A DNA stretch of 14,298 nucleotides from Candidatus Izemoplasmatales bacterium (GTDB taxonomy: Bacteria > Bacillota_I > Bacilli_A > Izemoplasmatales > Hujiaoplasmataceae), in contig JAQVTV010000014.1 in assembly GCA_028699855.1 (NCBI GenBank), positions 1-14,298 on the forward strand. The letters are read 5' to 3'. This document shows, in pieces, positions 1 to 7,003 of the stretch; the stretch's first letter is position 1, and every line of letters begins with the position of its first letter. A model generated the notes under the pieces. The model was not told the DNA's origin. It did not search any database and saw nothing but the letters and a program-made list of their open reading frames with translations. Made by a program: the position numbers and the translations under genes.

Positions 1-813
1 CGTGTAAGGGCGCAACAGAATGAAGAAAACAACCGTTCCGATGGCATTGAAGAGCACGTGAATCGCTGCGGTCCGTTTCGCGGCCGATGTCCCGCCGATC
101 GAAGCGATGACCGAAGTGATCGTCGTACCGATATTATCCCCAAGAACGATCGATACCGCCCCAATCAAAGGAATACCGCCTGTTGTGTAGAGTTGTTGGA
201 GAATACCGATTGTCGCTGAGGATGACTGGACCACCGCGGTCGTTCCCACCCCTACCAATACGCCGAGGATGGGATGTTCCGATACACCGAGAAGCAAGTT
301 GTGAAACGCCGGCAAAGAAACCAGTTGTTTCAAGGCGTCCCCCATGGTCTCTAATCCGAAGAACATCATACCGAATCCCAAGAGCGCTTTACCAAAATCT
401 TTGATCTTGCGTTTTTGGACAAAAAATATCAATGCCGATCCGACAAACATGATGGGCATGGCATAATGACCGATATTTAGGCCGATCAATACGGACGTGA
501 TTGTCGTCCCGATATTCGCACCGAAAATCACACCCACGGCTTGTGGGAGCGTCATCAGTCCCGCGCGCACCAAGCCGACGACTAAAGCGCTCGTCGCCGA
601 AGACGATTGAATCAATCCCGTAATCATGATTCCGACAAATATGCCTTTGAGGGGTGTGTTCGTCGCTTTCTCTAAAATGAGCTTGAGTTTGGATCCTGCA
701 AGTTTTTTCAAGGAGTCGCTCATCATATTGATGCCGAAAAGAAAAACGCCCAAACCACCTAAGATCGCGAATATCGTTAACTCCCAATCAATCACAACCA
801 GAAAATATCCCAT
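1..813 (-). CDS. Na/Pi cotransporter family protein (NptA/PF02690 type), 3' part outside window
   Basis: The visible 271 residues are the N-terminal half of a type II Na+/phosphate cotransporter-like membrane protein. The two inverted repeats that define the family are plain: QSSSATS (res 69-75) with GANIGTT (98-104), then QSSSATI (196-202) with GDNIGTT (225-231). The first hydrophobic helix carries the typical ILGGLGVFLFG segment (17-27). Family members usually reach about 300-550 residues, often ending in a PhoU-like domain; that part would lie beyond position 1 and cannot be judged. The ATG at 813 is chosen because GGAGG sits at 824-820, 6 nt upstream. The gene has its own extended -10 promoter and a direct repeat upstream, and is separated from the preceding DHH genes by a terminator. 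Known members import phosphate with sodium; some bacterial ones act in phosphate balance or export. Family assignment is firm, transport direction is not. Confidence 0.93.
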   Translation of the reverse strand, partial: MGYFLVVIDWELTIFAILGGLGVFLFGINMMSDSLKKLAGSKLKLILEKATNTPLKGIFVGIMITGLIQSSSATSALVVGLVRAGLMTLPQAVGVIFGANIGTTITSVLIGLNIGHYAMPIMFVGSALIFFVQKRKIKDFGKALLGFGMMFFGLETMGDALKQLVSLPAFHNLLLGVSEHPILGVLVGVGTTAVVQSSSATIGILQQLYTTGGIPLIGAVSIVLGDNIGTTITSVIASIGGTSAAKRTAAIHVLFNAIGTVVFFILLRPYT

Positions 814-860
814 CGACTTCCTCCGTATACGCTCTGGAGACAACCCTTGAAACCGCCCTT

Positions 861-869
861 ATTATAACA
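861..869 (-). promoter_or_regulatory. Extended -10 promoter of the Na/Pi cotransporter gene
   Basis: On the minus strand the site reads TGTTATAAT, a perfect TATAAT with the TGN extension. No good -35 hexamer lies 16-18 nt upstream, as expected for an extended -10 promoter. The start codon is 47 nt downstream, leaving a leader of about 40 nt that contains the GGAGG site. Confidence 0.72.
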
Positions 870-878
870 GAAGCCGTC

Positions 879-909
879 ACGCTTTCATACCTGGATAAAA
901 CGCTTTCAT
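879..909 (-). repeat. 10-bp direct repeat upstream of the Na/Pi gene, probable operator
   Basis: ATGAAAGCGT (minus strand) occurs exactly twice, at 909-900 and 888-879, with a start-to-start distance of 21 bp, i.e. two helical turns. The proximal copy covers the -35 position of the promoter at 861-869 and the distal copy lies just upstream. This geometry fits a dimeric regulator bound to one DNA face. The distal copy plus flank (TGAAAGCGTTTTAT) also resembles a CcpA cre site in 12 of 14 positions, but the proximal copy keeps only the half-site. The regulator is unknown. Confidence 0.5.
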
Positions 910-910
910 C

Positions 911-945
911 ACAAAAAGAAAAAGAAGACGATCGCAATCGTCTTC
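911..945 (-). terminator. Rho-independent terminator after the DHH gene pair
   Basis: On the minus strand a perfect 9-bp stem (GAAGACGAT / ATCGTCTTC, 945-937 with 932-924, 4-nt loop) is followed by TTTTTCTTTTTGT (923-911). It begins 11 nt after the stop of the DHH gene at 957 and ends the two-gene transcript before the Na/Pi promoter. Confidence 0.9.
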
Positions 946-956
946 CATCACAGAAA

Positions 957-1916
957 TCATTCAGTTTGAGCTGCTTTGTATTCCTTGACCAATTGGTCCG
1001 CATCGCGAAGCAAGGCATCGACTTTATCCCATGTGCCCAGATTCGCTCCGCACGCCATCGGATGGCCACCGCCATCATATTTATTTGCGAGTTGATCGAT
1101 AGCCGGTCCTTTGGAGCGCAGACGCGCGCGCACATAGTGGTTGTCATACTCTGCGAATAGCATCCACACCGGGCAATCCGCCAATGTCGATAATTCATTG
1201 ACGAGCGAAGTCGCTTCTTCCAAGGTCACGTCAAATTTAGTGATGATATCCGGTGTGATCTTGATATAGACCACACCATGTTCGGTTTTTTCAAAGTTCT
1301 GGAGTACGTATCCTTGCATCTTCATCAGGTTTTCACTTCTGACATCCAGTGTAGTGAGTATTTCACCGAAATCAAGGCCGTATTCCAACAGATGCGCCAC
1401 TGCTTTGAATGTGTCGGCTGTCACTGAGCGATATTTGAAACGCCCCGTATCGGTCACGATTCCGGTGTAGAGCGCTTTCGCCGCTTTCATGTTGAGGCGC
1501 AAGATATTGTAATACTCCAAGTAGAACTCAAGGATGATCTGAGACGTCGCCGGACGCGACGTATCGACATACTGATAATCACCGTATGAATCAATAGGCA
1601 AGTGATGATCGATTTTGATGATATATTGTCCTTTGCTATAGCGTTGATCGGCGATGCGATCCCGGGTTGCCGTATCGACAACGATGACCAATGCGCCTTG
1701 ATAGACACAATCATCGATTTGATCGACATCTCCGATGAACTTCACATATTCTGCGGTATCGCCCACGACATAAACCTGCTTGTTTGGAAACGATTCCTTC
1801 AAGATTTCTTTCAAGCCAAATCCGGCGCCGTAGCAGTCGCCATCGGGCCGTTGATGCATATGGATGATAATGGTCTTAAATTCTAGGATTTTATCCAGAA
1901 TATGTTGTTTATCCAT
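957..1916 (-). CDS. nrnA: DHH/DHHA1 phosphoesterase, NrnA-like (oligoribonuclease / pAp phosphatase family)
   Basis: A cytoplasmic 319-residue protein with no signal peptide. It has the full DHH layout: motif I HQRPDGDCYG (res 21-30), motif II VVDT with D81, the DHH triad at 103-105, D156 in GIVTDTGRF, and the DHHA1 substrate-binding motif GGGHPMACG (282-290). Length and motif order match NrnA (B. subtilis) and the mycoplasmal MgpA/MPN140 group, which need Mn2+ and degrade 2-5-nt oligonucleotides and 3'-phosphoadenosine 5'-phosphate. All metal ligands appear present, so it should be active. Start ATG 1916 has GGAGG at 1927-1923 with 6-nt spacing. The gene overlaps the stop of the upstream paralogue by 8 nt, which implies translational coupling in a two-gene operon. 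One deviation: the Ser that often follows motif I Gly is Ala31. Confidence 0.92.
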   Translation of the reverse strand: MDKQHILDKILEFKTIIIHMHQRPDGDCYGAGFGLKEILKESFPNKQVYVVGDTAEYVKFIGDVDQIDDCVYQGALVIVVDTATRDRIADQRYSKGQYIIKIDHHLPIDSYGDYQYVDTSRPATSQIILEFYLEYYNILRLNMKAAKALYTGIVTDTGRFKYRSVTADTFKAVAHLLEYGLDFGEILTTLDVRSENLMKMQGYVLQNFEKTEHGVVYIKITPDIITKFDVTLEEATSLVNELSTLADCPVWMLFAEYDNHYVRARLRSKGPAIDQLANKYDGGGHPMACGANLGTWDKVDALLRDADQLVKEYKAAQTE

Positions 1917-2853
1917 GGTGCACCTCCGCTAAATGATCGAGATCCTTGATGATATCTTGGATTGCTTCTTTCTGGGCCAACGTGCACCCACAGGCGTTGA
2001 GGTGTCCGCCACCACCATATTTTTTTGCCACACCCACGATGGGTATCTCCCGGGAACGCAGCTCGCATAAGATTCGTCCGGAGGCAACATCGTCGGTGAA
2101 ATTCGCCCAGATGGGGATCTCTTTGATTCCAGAAAGCTGGTTTGCCAAACTCCGACTCGCGGTAAAACTATCGATTTGGTGCAAAGATAAAAAATCACGA
2201 TCGATGAAGCGATACCCGACGCCATGTTGGCTGATCACCACTTCCTTGAGATAGTCCGCTTTCATCTTCTTAGCCTGAAGCGTTTCCACATACATTGAAT
2301 TATAGATTTCATTGAGATCGATGCCCGTGGCCAAGAGTTTTGCGGCGATCTGGAATGTCTCAGGTTTCACGGAGGAAAAGAGAAATCTACCTGTATCTCC
2401 GACGATTCCCATATATAACGCCTTGGCTGCGATTTGCGGCAAAAGATAGCGATTGTTGATGATGATTCTCGCAATCAATTCCGAAGCGGATGATGCTTCC
2501 GTATCCTTATAATAAATCGCTGGATTGAGATCGCTGTCGTTTTGATGGTGGTCGATAACCATCAACATTTTCGCGTGTTGAAATGATTGATCGAAGAGCA
2601 TTTGTTCTACTGCTGTATCTACGATAATCATGAGCGATTGATTTAATATAGTTTGATCAATATTATCAAAATCACGAAATCGATTCAGACTGTTCGTATC
2701 ACCGATGACATAAATATTTTTTCTGGGAAAGCTTTCCTTTAACGCATAAAACAAACCAAATTGGGCCCCGTAGGCATCATAATCGGGTGCTTTGTGCCGA
2801 GAAATGACAATCGAATCGTGTTTTTGGATTGCTTGATCTATCTGTTTGAACAT
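1909..2853 (-). CDS. DHH/DHHA1 phosphoesterase, second NrnA-like paralogue
   Basis: A 314-residue cytoplasmic paralogue of the following gene, clearly a tandem duplicate: both share LKESFP, an I/VGDT segment and the same domain order. Numbered from the chosen ATG: motif I H20, P23, D24, D26; motif II D79; DHH 101-103; DHHA1 GGGH with His 274. Metal ligands are conserved. The DHHA1 motif reads GGGHLNACG, where Leu replaces the Pro of GGGHP, and the basic stretch before it differs (ELRSREIP versus RLRSKGPA), so substrate choice may have shifted. The ATG at 2853 is preferred over an in-frame TTG at 2865 because GGAGG (2863-2859) lies between them, 5 nt before the ATG. First gene of its operon, with its own promoter at 2882-2890. 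Activity against oligonucleotides or pAp is inferred from the family. Confidence 0.9.
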   Translation of the reverse strand: MFKQIDQAIQKHDSIVISRHKAPDYDAYGAQFGLFYALKESFPRKNIYVIGDTNSLNRFRDFDNIDQTILNQSLMIIVDTAVEQMLFDQSFQHAKMLMVIDHHQNDSDLNPAIYYKDTEASSASELIARIIINNRYLLPQIAAKALYMGIVGDTGRFLFSSVKPETFQIAAKLLATGIDLNEIYNSMYVETLQAKKMKADYLKEVVISQHGVGYRFIDRDFLSLHQIDSFTASRSLANQLSGIKEIPIWANFTDDVASGRILCELRSREIPIVGVAKKYGGGGHLNACGCTLAQKEAIQDIIKDLDHLAEVHHG

Positions 2854-2858
2854 ATGAA

Positions 2859-2863
2859 CCTCC
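2859..2863 (-). promoter_or_regulatory. Shine-Dalgarno site deciding the ATG 2853 start
   Basis: GGAGG followed by TTCAT and then ATG. It overlaps the first codons of the longer TTG-start reading, which makes that alternative start unlikely. Confidence 0.8.
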
Positions 2864-2881
2864 AAAGATGCTTAGTATATT

Positions 2882-2890
2882 ATTATATCA
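2882..2890 (-). promoter_or_regulatory. Extended -10 promoter of the DHH gene pair
   Basis: Minus-strand TGATATAAT (TGN extension plus perfect TATAAT), about 29 nt before the ATG, giving a leader of roughly 20 nt that holds the Shine-Dalgarno site. The -35 region is poor. The same 10 bases, TGATATAATA, form the promoter core at 13982-13990. Confidence 0.72.
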
Positions 2891-2946
2891 TACGTCGAAT
2901 GTACTTATCATCAATAGGCATAAATTAATCTAGCGATTCAATAAAC

Positions 2947-2974
2947 AAAAGACGCAGCCAAGAAGGCTGCGTCT
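2947..2974 (-). terminator. Rho-independent terminator of the ABC-nuclease operon
   Basis: Minus-strand 10-bp perfect stem (AGACGCAGCC pairing with GGCTGCGTCT, 2974-2965 with 2959-2950, 5-nt loop) followed by TTTTG and a further T/A-rich run. It lies 26 nt past the stop of the 1317-residue lipoprotein gene and is the first convincing terminator downstream of the ABC ATPase gene. Confidence 0.9.
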
Positions 2975-3000
2975 CAGGAATCATCATTCTAGTAAACTGT

Positions 3001-6000
3001 TTAGTCCGTATACACGGTGAAATCATCAAGCGTTAGGGCATAAGCTGTATTGCTGGTTTCCGTTGCAGAATCAAAGTCATAGAAAACACGGAAAATCGAG
3101 CCTGATGTAATCGTGTAGGATACCGTAACGTATTGATCGCTGAGGATCAACGAAATCAAGTTTGTATCTTCGTCATCGGTTTCGAGCGTAATCCAAGTCT
3201 CACTGCTTTCCTCATAAACTTGAAGCACAAATGATGGATTGACCATCTTCTCTACGTTGTTGATGTTGCCGAGTGCAGTTCCGCTCCACGCGCAGATCGA
3301 GAATTCAATTTTCGTGACGGGGTCGGTTGCATCGCTAAAATCAAACACCATGTAAGATTGTTCTTTGCCAGCGACGTTCACTGGCGCAAACACCGCGAAC
3401 ACTCCCATGACATCGTGCGGCGCATAAGTCGATGTGTTCGACTGTGCTCTTTTGGTCACAAGTGTGTATTCTACAGAGTCAAACGTGTTGACGAAAGTAA
3501 TGGAGCCATCATCATAGCCATTGTCTTTGACTGTACCAAAATCGATCACATATGTGGGTTCCGGTGCGGGAATCAAGTATTCTAATGATGGTGTGATGAT
3601 TTGGAAGTCATTGTAGTTATCATCCGTATCCACGAGATTCTTTCTTTGTGCTGCGGTGGAATTGGTCAACCCTGGCACTGCTGCGGAACCTTCGAAAGGC
3701 ACGCCTGTACCAAACGCTACTAAATCAACGAGGGCGGGATCATCGATTCCCGAAATCGGCGTGTCGGCGGGTCCATTGACTAAAGCGATTTTCCCATTGG
3801 TTCCGGCCATGTTGGTCAAACCTTCGTGATCTGCGACCACAGGAAGCGGCTTCGTCTTATCGGTTCCAGCAGCGAGTTGAACCAAGTAGAAAGACTCTGG
3901 TCCGATAGATCCGATTAAATCCAATGTTTGGTTATTGGAAGTTTGAAATACGCCTGTAGCACTTGCATATTGCAAGGAATATCCCACTAAGCTGACTGCG
4001 ACGTCATTCGGATTATAAATCACGACATAATCGTTAGAGAAGATGCAGCCAGAGTTGCCGCCACCGCCATAGACTTCATAAATCATCAACCCAATTAAAT
4101 CAGGTGTGCTTAAATTCAACACTGTGACAGGGATGACAACGACTTCGTCCTCGGCTCCAGCTTTGGACACAGTGATCGTGATTGAGCCGGCTTTGTCTTC
4201 TGTTTCATGCGGCGTAACGATCAACGTTCCTGGTGTGGTGGTATAATCAATGAATTCGGATACATCACCCGTAATGGCTGTGACGGTGTAAGTCGATCCG
4301 TACGTTGCGTCCGGCAATACATAATTGCCATTTAACGTTAATGTTGCAGGGAGTGCGTCTGCATCGAGTCCAACAGCTGCATCTGCGGGCATCTCGAGTA
4401 CGAGGTTCGCAAGGTTGAACGCGTTGCCGGCAATATAGAAGTTGTAGAAAGTGAACTCAATGGCAGGAATCGTGTCTTCGGCTACATAGACTTTGTCCAT
4501 CCAACCAAGCACGGCGTCCTTATAATATACAGAAAGCGTATATTGCGTTGAGCCATCGAGATACCAGTAAAAGTCGACATAATTTCCGCGGAATTCTTTG
4601 ATTCTCAATCCCGCTTCAAGCGAAACGACCATGCTGGCTTTTTCATGCGCTTCAGCAAATAGTATTGCCTGAAGTTGCGCTAAAGTCATATCGGTCTTTA
4701 TAATGTCATTATCGCTTGAAAGTTTCAAAGCCAAGACGCCACTGCTGATTTGTCTTGCCCCGTTGTAATCTCCAAGAACGCCACGGACGATGACTTCATC
4801 GCCAATAGTTTGGTTCTTGAGGCCGTTGCAATATAAACCATTGCCGTTTTCATCTTGAATGAATGTACCATAAGTCACATACGCGCCAGTTACAACGCCT
4901 TTGACATAAATCGATGCGCCGCCGGCAATCGTCCACGCGCTGCCCGTTTTTTGTGCAAGCGTCAACAAGTCCGTCACAACAGTGACTGCTGAAACATCAA
5001 TGGTATACTCTTCCTCATCTGTAAGTGGATCGCCTACAGAAGGTGTCAAAGTGAATTCGGCTTTTAAGACGACTTGATAGGCTTCGCCTTTGTAACTAAA
5101 TGTCAGTTTTCCCGCTTCAAGTACAGCGTCGCCGCTGACAACTGACCAAACGATGACCGTTCCGTTCGTTCCGAGTACCGGAAGATTGGTCCACTCATCA
5201 AATTCCGCCGCGACTGTCGGTACATCTACCTGAGCGATATCCGCATCCAGTTTATCTTGGTCCGACATCGGTAGAACAGTCACGGTAAAGACTTTTTCCT
5301 CGTCCTCTTCACCGCTGATGGAAAGGGTCGCTGTCACAGTGTATTCTGTAGAAACCGTGACTTCTGGGTAAATGATGACACCCGTTAATGGATTGTACGT
5401 TGCTGCGGGAATGGATGTTGCAATATCCCAAGCAATCGTCGAACCGAAGGTTCCTAGGAGTGGTAATGTCTTGGAAACGCCTGATGCGACTTCTGTCTCA
5501 ATCGTGAGGGCATCGAGATCCAAAGCCAATTTTTCAGCGTTGCCTACTTTAACGATTTGCGATGGGTTCATCATCATTAATTGCGGACTGTCGTTATAAC
5601 GTCCCGCACCCATCGCCACAATACTCACGGCATCGCCGACAACCAATGTATTCAAATGCGCTTTGATGGCGTCATAATTCGCTGTATACCTGTCGATACG
5701 AACTTCAATGTCGTTCACACCGTTCGTCAAAATGAATCCAAATGACGTTCCAGCCGCGGCAGGTACACTGAGTGTTTTGATCGCTAATCCATCGATTGAA
5801 ACCAATTGTCCTTGCACATTCAAAAGTTCCTCAAACGAAACGTCATCATAGACGACTGGATCGGGAAGTGGGTTGCCTTCAGAAATAAAGGTGACTTCTT
5901 GAACGGGGTTGATTTGGACGGATTTACTGAACACGTCGATCTTGGCAAGGAGACGGAGTTTGTCGCCCAACTTCATAGATGAAATATCGTATTTGTCCGT

Positions 6001-6954
6001 AGGCATGAAATAAACGTAAATTCCGCCCGTTTCATCTTGAATAAAGAATTGTGTTCCACCTAGAACCGTCAGAACACCTTCAATCAAAACGATATCTCCT
6101 TTGACTGCGGTGGCTCTAACGTCAGCGATAGTCTGAACAACGATGGCTGTTTCAACCGCGATGACGCGGATAAGTTTCTCAACTTCAATCTCGTAATCAT
6201 CGATAGAAATCGTCGCTGTCAAAGTCACTGAAGTGTCTTCGCCACCTTGATCGATGGCTGGACGCGTAATCGAAACGGTGTAAAAATTGCTGGCATTCAT
6301 CTCGTCGGACACAGCAGCGATCAACGGATGGGAAGACTCCCATTCTAATGTCGCTCCGGAGACGAGTCCCGGCAGGGTGAAACTGGCAATAATGCTGTCG
6401 GCGCTGGAAATCAGAATTTGATTGCCGATTCTGGTCAAGAACGTTGTCGCTGACTCTTCAAGAACCGTGACAGTAAAATCGCGATGCAATATCACGGAAT
6501 TATAAGATGCAGTTGCTCTTAAAGTAGTCGTCCCATTTCCTTCACCATAGCGCGGAATCGTGATGTCGCCAAACATGTCGATGACATCGGGATCGACTGA
6601 TGACCATGCCAATGAGATTCCCATGGCTCCGCCTGGAAGCGTCAGAGATTCCGTCAAACCACTCAAATCGCCAAGATTAAGCGCATTGAGATAAGCTTGA
6701 ACAAAATCGACGTCCGACATCGCTGTCGTCGGTGCAACCGTGGTCGGCGCCACTGTTGTGGGTGCAACTGTGGGCGCAACCGTTGTGGGTGCCACTGTTG
6801 TGGGTGCCACTGTGGGCGCAACCGTTGTGGGCGCCGCTGTTGTCGGCGCTGCGGTTGTCGGCGCAAGGGTTGTCACACCTTCGCAACCAGCAAACACAAA
6901 TGCCGTTAACAGAAACAACCCAAGAAAGACGAATTTCTTGAAAGTTAATTTCAT
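3001..6954 (-). CDS. Large surface lipoprotein: PTT linker, Ig-like and OB-like modules, lamin-tail (LTD) domain
   Basis: A 1317-residue exported lipoprotein. The signal peptide ends in lipobox VFAGC with Cys24 as the lipidated residue. Modules in order: PTT-rich spacer (27-78); two bacterial atypical Ig-like domains (about 79-268, with the LPG..L.W.S.....I pattern); OB-like region (about 275-365, FFIQDETGGIYVYF) and a further OB-like stretch (366-470); two more Ig-like domains (471-655); OB-like (660-745, FIQDENGNGLY); an unassigned stretch (746-850); Ig-like (856-947); LTD (951-1128, YEVYGGGGNSG, then YASATGVFQT and YLVQLAAGT); and a C-terminal beta-rich domain (1134-1317). The LTD closely resembles that in ExeM-type extracellular nucleases, but I see no nuclease active site. 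Start ATG 6954 has GGAGG 5 nt upstream. It follows the SNase gene by 49 nt and ends the operon. Likely a surface nucleic-acid- or polymer-binding scaffold; this role is inferred. Confidence 0.85.
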   Translation of the reverse strand: MKLTFKKFVFLGLFLLTAFVFAGCEGVTTLAPTTAAPTTAAPTTVAPTVAPTTVAPTTVAPTVAPTTVAPTTVAPTTAMSDVDFVQAYLNALNLGDLSGLTESLTLPGGAMGISLAWSSVDPDVIDMFGDITIPRYGEGNGTTTLRATASYNSVILHRDFTVTVLEESATTFLTRIGNQILISSADSIIASFTLPGLVSGATLEWESSHPLIAAVSDEMNASNFYTVSITRPAIDQGGEDTSVTLTATISIDDYEIEVEKLIRVIAVETAIVVQTIADVRATAVKGDIVLIEGVLTVLGGTQFFIQDETGGIYVYFMPTDKYDISSMKLGDKLRLLAKIDVFSKSVQINPVQEVTFISEGNPLPDPVVYDDVSFEELLNVQGQLVSIDGLAIKTLSVPAAAGTSFGFILTNGVNDIEVRIDRYTANYDAIKAHLNTLVVGDAVSIVAMGAGRYNDSPQLMMMNPSQIVKVGNAEKLALDLDALTIETEVASGVSKTLPLLGTFGSTIAWDIATSIPAATYNPLTGVIIYPEVTVSTEYTVTATLSISGEEDEEKVFTVTVLPMSDQDKLDADIAQVDVPTVAAEFDEWTNLPVLGTNGTVIVWSVVSGDAVLEAGKLTFSYKGEAYQVVLKAEFTLTPSVGDPLTDEEEYTIDVSAVTVVTDLLTLAQKTGSAWTIAGGASIYVKGVVTGAYVTYGTFIQDENGNGLYCNGLKNQTIGDEVIVRGVLGDYNGARQISSGVLALKLSSDNDIIKTDMTLAQLQAILFAEAHEKASMVVSLEAGLRIKEFRGNYVDFYWYLDGSTQYTLSVYYKDAVLGWMDKVYVAEDTIPAIEFTFYNFYIAGNAFNLANLVLEMPADAAVGLDADALPATLTLNGNYVLPDATYGSTYTVTAITGDVSEFIDYTTTPGTLIVTPHETEDKAGSITITVSKAGAEDEVVVIPVTVLNLSTPDLIGLMIYEVYGGGGNSGCIFSNDYVVIYNPNDVAVSLVGYSLQYASATGVFQTSNNQTLDLIGSIGPESFYLVQLAAGTDKTKPLPVVADHEGLTNMAGTNGKIALVNGPADTPISGIDDPALVDLVAFGTGVPFEGSAAVPGLTNSTAAQRKNLVDTDDNYNDFQIITPSLEYLIPAPEPTYVIDFGTVKDNGYDDGSITFVNTFDSVEYTLVTKRAQSNTSTYAPHDVMGVFAVFAPVNVAGKEQSYMVFDFSDATDPVTKIEFSICAWSGTALGNINNVEKMVNPSFVLQVYEESSETWITLETDDEDTNLISLILSDQYVTVSYTITSGSIFRVFYDFDSATETSNTAYALTLDDFTVYTD
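6721..6876 (-). repeat. In-frame minisatellite encoding the APTTV/APTV linker
   Basis: Degenerate 15-nt (APTTV/APTTA) and 12-nt (APTV) units, several of them identical at DNA level, e.g. GTTGTGGGTGCCACT twice in a row on the plus strand. Unit lengths are multiples of 3, so slippage would change the linker length without a frameshift. The encoded Pro/Thr-rich stretch separates the lipid anchor from the folded domains. Confidence 0.85.
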
Positions 6955-7003
6955 AATTCCCTCCTATTATCTATTCTATTTATGATCTAAATTGTGTCAG
7001 AAT

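Noticed and set aside
389..787. 132-codon minus-strand frame with many Arg/His at the left end
   Set aside because: It is out of frame with the Na/Pi cotransporter gene, whose two QSSSAT/GxNIGTT repeats are unmistakable.
896..909. CcpA cre site upstream of the Na/Pi gene
   Set aside because: The match is imperfect (12 of 14) and one-sided, and the second copy of the repeat does not match beyond the half-site; a generic direct-repeat operator is the safer reading.
2854..2865. TTG start adding four residues to the second DHH protein
   Set aside because: The extra codons contain the GGAGG site that serves the ATG at 2853.
6721..6876. Repeat array considered as CRISPR
   Set aside because: Units are 12-15 nt, contiguous without spacers, and translate in frame as a Pro-Thr linker.
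6740..6985. Plus-strand reading with VVGATVVGA repeats opposite the PTT linker (similar at 8289-8543 and 10196-10474)
   Set aside because: These are exact antisense images of the PTT repeats, with no ribosome binding site and no continuation into a folded domain; the minus-strand genes explain them.
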